Source: JBNJEM01 sp051745935
GTDB lineage: Bacteria > Planctomycetota > Planctomycetia > Pirellulales > Pirellulaceae
DNA: 7,501 nt
Assembly (NCBI GenBank): GCA_051745935.1
Contig: JBNJEM010000389.1
Location: 1 to 7,501, forward strand
Reading direction: 5' to 3'
The notes under the pieces are model-generated. The model searched no databases. It saw nothing but the letters and a program-made list of their open reading frames with translations, and was not told the origin of the DNA. Both the position numbers and the translations under genes were made by a program. The number at the start of each line of letters is the position of its first letter. Position 1 is the first letter of the stretch. This document shows positions 5,691 to 7,501 of the stretch, piece by piece.

Positions 5691-7238
5691 GTGCGTTCGC
5701 GATCGCATCGACTTATACCGAAGTTGGATAAACGGTACATCCGGGAGCAGGGAACAGAACCCGCCACGTCTCGATCGTCCACGCCGGAAGTGCTTCACGA
5801 CACTCGCGTGAGTCGTGGTGGCGTGAAGTATCTTTCAGGCAGTCGGGTTTGTCCGGGTGGAAGGCTGCCCGACGCGGGCCGTCCTCCCGTTGGTCGGACT
5901 CGCGGCGCACAAAGTCATCCGCGACCGGTATATAAATGGTGGCGGCATACCCGGTGGCGTCCACCCGTCCGGCCCCTGGCGGCGTTAGCGGTCACGCTAT
6001 TCGCTGGTTTCCTGGCCGCGATCGTGATTGAAAGGGAAGAGGCCGGAGAATCCGCGGCCCGGCAACGCGGACCCGCTGACGTCGCGCCCCAGCGGGAAAC
6101 GGCCAACAACCCGGCGGAAACCAAGTCGAAGCAGTCTTCCTCCGTGGCGTGGAGCACGGTCGTGAGCGATCGCGGCCAGGTCAAACCGGTTCGATTGTGC
6201 CAGACGCGGTGCTTGATGGGGGTTCAACGCGGGAACGGTGGCGGGTACGGTGAGTTGGGTTGGCGGGATCGCCGGCCCATTGCCTGGGAGAATCTGTCAC
6301 AGGGTGAATACATTGGCCCTTTCCGTGACCCCCATGTACCGCAGTATCGCTTGCGAGTGGGCGACGAACTGGAGTTGATCTACCGGCTGACTCGTGAGGA
6401 AAGCAGTCAACCATACGAGTTGAACGTGGGCGACGAACTTCGCGTGGAATCGTTGATCGACTCCACGCTCGATCGCGATATGATCATTCAACCCGACGGC
6501 ATGATCACGCTGCGAATGTTGGGCCAGGTTCGGGCCGCCGGGCGGACGGTGGAGGAACTGCGCAAGGCGTTGGAAGAGCAGTACACCAAGTATTACAAAG
6601 TGCCCGCCATCACGGTTGTTCCACTAGCAGTCAACACGCAATTGGAGGATTTGCGCGCGGCCGTTGACAGCCGCTATGGGGAATCCGGCGGGCAAACCCA
6701 GCGATCTCAAGTGACGCCGGACGGAACAATTCAGTTGCCGGCGATCGGTTCGGTGCTGGCCCAGGGATTGACGTTGCGCGAGCTAAGAGAAGAGGTTGAA
6801 GAGCGGTACAACGAAGTGGTCAAGGGCATCGGAATAACCCCCCGTTTGTTGCGTCGAGCGGATCGGTTCGTCTACGTGGTCGGTGAAGTACGGCAGCCGG
6901 GCCGGTTCACGCTTGAAGCGCCAACCACCGCCATGCAGGCCATCGCCTTGGCCGGCGGCTGGAACAACGGCGGCAATCTGCGGGAAATCGTCGTGTTCCG
7001 CCGCACTGAAGATTGGGAGCTCATGGCCACGAAGCTGGACCTGAGAGGGGCTCTGTTGGGTGAACGGCCATGCCCGGCCGACGAATTGTGGCTCCGGGAC
7101 AGCGATATCGTGGTCGTGCCCAAGAGCCACCTGTTGAGGACGGACGACTTCATCGATTTGCTGTTCACCCGAGGGATCTACGGCGTCCTGCCCATGCAAG
7201 GCATCTCATTGAACTTCCAGAAACTCAGCTCGCTCTAA
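5691..7238 (+). CDS. Wza-like polysaccharide export protein with SLBB domain
   Basis: Wza-type proteins form the periplasmic/outer-membrane channel for capsule or exopolysaccharide export. The 515-residue product has an Arg-rich N-terminal tail (1-93, including repeat copy B at about 48-81) and a hydrophobic segment (96-114, LAALAVTLFAGFLAAIVI). A linker follows, then the Poly_export domain at about 217-311 with VGDEL at 223-227 and again at 246-250 and QPDGMITLRMLG at 267-278. A second, related unit follows at 341-387 (VTPDGTIQLPAIG). An SLBB-type unit at 392-428 (YVVGEVRQPGRFTL, ALAGGWNNGG) comes next, and the end (486-515) includes FTRGIYGVLP. No lipobox cysteine is seen, so the N-terminus is anchored differently from Wza. 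I chose GTG 5691 because GGAGG (5678-5682) lies 8 nt upstream; ATG 5685 is in frame but only 2 nt from it. It probably works with the TPR protein upstream. Confidence 0.92.
   Translation: MRSRSHRLIPKLDKRYIREQGTEPATSRSSTPEVLHDTRVSRGGVKYLSGSRVCPGGRLPDAGRPPVGRTRGAQSHPRPVYKWWRHTRWRPPVRPLAALAVTLFAGFLAAIVIEREEAGESAARQRGPADVAPQRETANNPAETKSKQSSSVAWSTVVSDRGQVKPVRLCQTRCLMGVQRGNGGGYGELGWRDRRPIAWENLSQGEYIGPFRDPHVPQYRLRVGDELELIYRLTREESSQPYELNVGDELRVESLIDSTLDRDMIIQPDGMITLRMLGQVRAAGRTVEELRKALEEQYTKYYKVPAITVVPLAVNTQLEDLRAAVDSRYGESGGQTQRSQVTPDGTIQLPAIGSVLAQGLTLRELREEVEERYNEVVKGIGITPRLLRRADRFVYVVGEVRQPGRFTLEAPTTAMQAIALAGGWNNGGNLREIVVFRRTEDWELMATKLDLRGALLGERPCPADELWLRDSDIVVVPKSHLLRTDDFIDLLFTRGIYGVLPMQGISLNFQKLSSL
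5795..5818 (+). other. hairpin upstream of repeat copy B
   Basis: CACGA (5796-5800) pairs with TCGTG (5813-5817), and CTC with GAG around a GCGT loop, with a 2-nt bulge on the 5' side. The outermost pair, 5795 with 5818, is T-G. It ends 15 nt before the 99-bp repeat. A smaller hairpin (TGATG/CATCA, 3046-3062) sits 18 nt before copy A. The sequences are not alike, so a shared role is only a possibility. Confidence 0.3.
5834..5932 (+). repeat. 99-bp direct repeat, copy B (candidate structured RNA element)
   Basis: This is the second copy of the repeat at 3081-3179, 2753 bp downstream in the same orientation, with 10 substitutions and no indels. It lies inside the N-terminal coding part of the export gene, before the hydrophobic segment, and is read in a different frame from copy A. 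The P1, P2 and P3 stems are all retained. The three stem differences (G5857, G5876, G5877) turn A-U into G.U pairs. After the shared GGTATA, this copy continues TAAATGG. Confidence 0.85.
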
Positions 7239-7284
7239 CACCGGTTGGAAGCGGAAGCCGGGTCTTGTTGCCCGGGGCTTTCAA

Positions 7285-7305
7285 CCCTGTTCCCCCAAAA
7301 CAGGG
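7285..7305 (+). terminator. hairpin after the export gene
   Basis: CCCTGTT (7285-7291) and AACAGGG (7299-7305) form a perfect 7-bp stem with a 7-nt loop, 46 nt after the export-gene stop. The following CTTCGTGCTCG is only weakly T-rich, so intrinsic termination is uncertain. The position fits the 3' end of the export operon. Confidence 0.35.
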
Positions 7306-7370
7306 CTTCGTGCTCGTCCACCGTATCCAACCACGCCTCTTCCTCGATCGCCGTCAACCGGCTGCTCGGC

Positions 7371-7481
7371 TACACGAATCGAGTGGGCATGACGAACCGC
7401 CTGGAGCACTCGCCGAACGAGGAATCGAACGCCCAGATTTACGCATTCTTCGAGCACTTCCTTCAGGCGGCCGGAGAGTGA
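7371..7481 (+). pseudogene. possible 3' remnant of a decayed gene (hydrolase-like tail)
   Basis: The last codons of an open frame (open from 7245, TGA at 7479-7481) read TNRLEHSPNEESNAQ then IYAFFEHFLQ. This looks like the amphipathic C-terminal helix of a folded protein and reminds me of alpha/beta-hydrolase or esterase tails. The part before about 7371 is Ser/Cys/Asn-rich, unlike a domain, and overlaps the hairpin at 7285-7305. No start codon with a ribosome-binding site is visible. I therefore infer a truncated remnant, not a whole gene. The family assignment is weak, and a chance frame remains possible. Confidence 0.3.
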
Positions 7482-7501
7482 AACCCCCGCGATGGCGCAA
7501 C

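Noticed and set aside
5928..5938. TATATAAATG after copy B as a promoter box with a small ORF from ATG 5936
   Set aside because: No -35 lies at a suitable distance, copy A lacks the box, and the ORF has about 31 codons, out of frame with the exporter.
6348..6445. Short DNA repeat GTGGGCGACGAACT seen twice
   Set aside because: It encodes the two VGDEL motifs of the export protein, a feature of this protein family rather than an independent DNA element.
1..7501. CRISPR arrays, insertion-sequence ends, ordinary tRNA or rRNA genes
   Set aside because: No spaced short repeats, transposase frame or terminal inverted repeats were seen, and no tRNA fold other than the tmRNA acceptor and T arm.

Overview
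The window looks like a GC-rich planctomycete chromosome, most likely a Pirellulales or Thermoguttaceae relative. This rests on recognition of protein families, not on a search. The Wza-like export protein has the tandem YxLxVGDEL architecture I associate with Planctomycetota. The TIM-barrel 'sugar isomerase' and the anchored TPR protein next to the exporter are also typical of that phylum.

Layout. Bases 3-362 (minus) are a complete one-piece tmRNA gene (ssrA) encoding the tag AEENLALAA, with a good sigma-70 promoter at 382-410. Bases 606-1400 (minus) are uppP/bacA, undecaprenyl-diphosphate phosphatase. Bases 1401-1849 are a divergent intergenic region with no convincing gene. Bases 1850-2764 (plus) encode a xylose-isomerase-like TIM-barrel protein that seems to have lost most of the family's metal ligands. 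Bases 3039-5333 (plus) encode a membrane-anchored protein with a very long disordered linker and a C-terminal helical/TPR domain. Bases 5334-5690 hold only a doubtful small ORF. Bases 5691-7238 (plus) encode a Wza-type polysaccharide export protein with an N-terminal membrane segment. Bases 7239-7501 hold a hairpin and what looks like the 3' end of a decayed gene.

Functional logic. The TPR protein and the export protein lie in tandem on the same strand and probably form an exopolysaccharide-export module. UppP recycles the lipid carrier used in cell-wall and exopolysaccharide synthesis, but it is on the other strand and need not be co-regulated. ssrA (trans-translation) is housekeeping.

Most notable observation. 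A 99-bp direct repeat, identical at 89 of 99 positions, occurs at 3081-3179 and 5834-5932. Each copy lies in the 5' part of one of the two large plus-strand genes, just before its hydrophobic segment. The copies are read in different frames, so a shared protein domain does not explain the similarity. Read as plus-strand RNA, both copies can fold into the same three-way junction. The three differences that fall in stems all change A-U to G.U and keep the pairing. This could be a cis-acting RNA element of an exopolysaccharide regulon, or a palindrome-rich mobile repeat that tolerates being translated.
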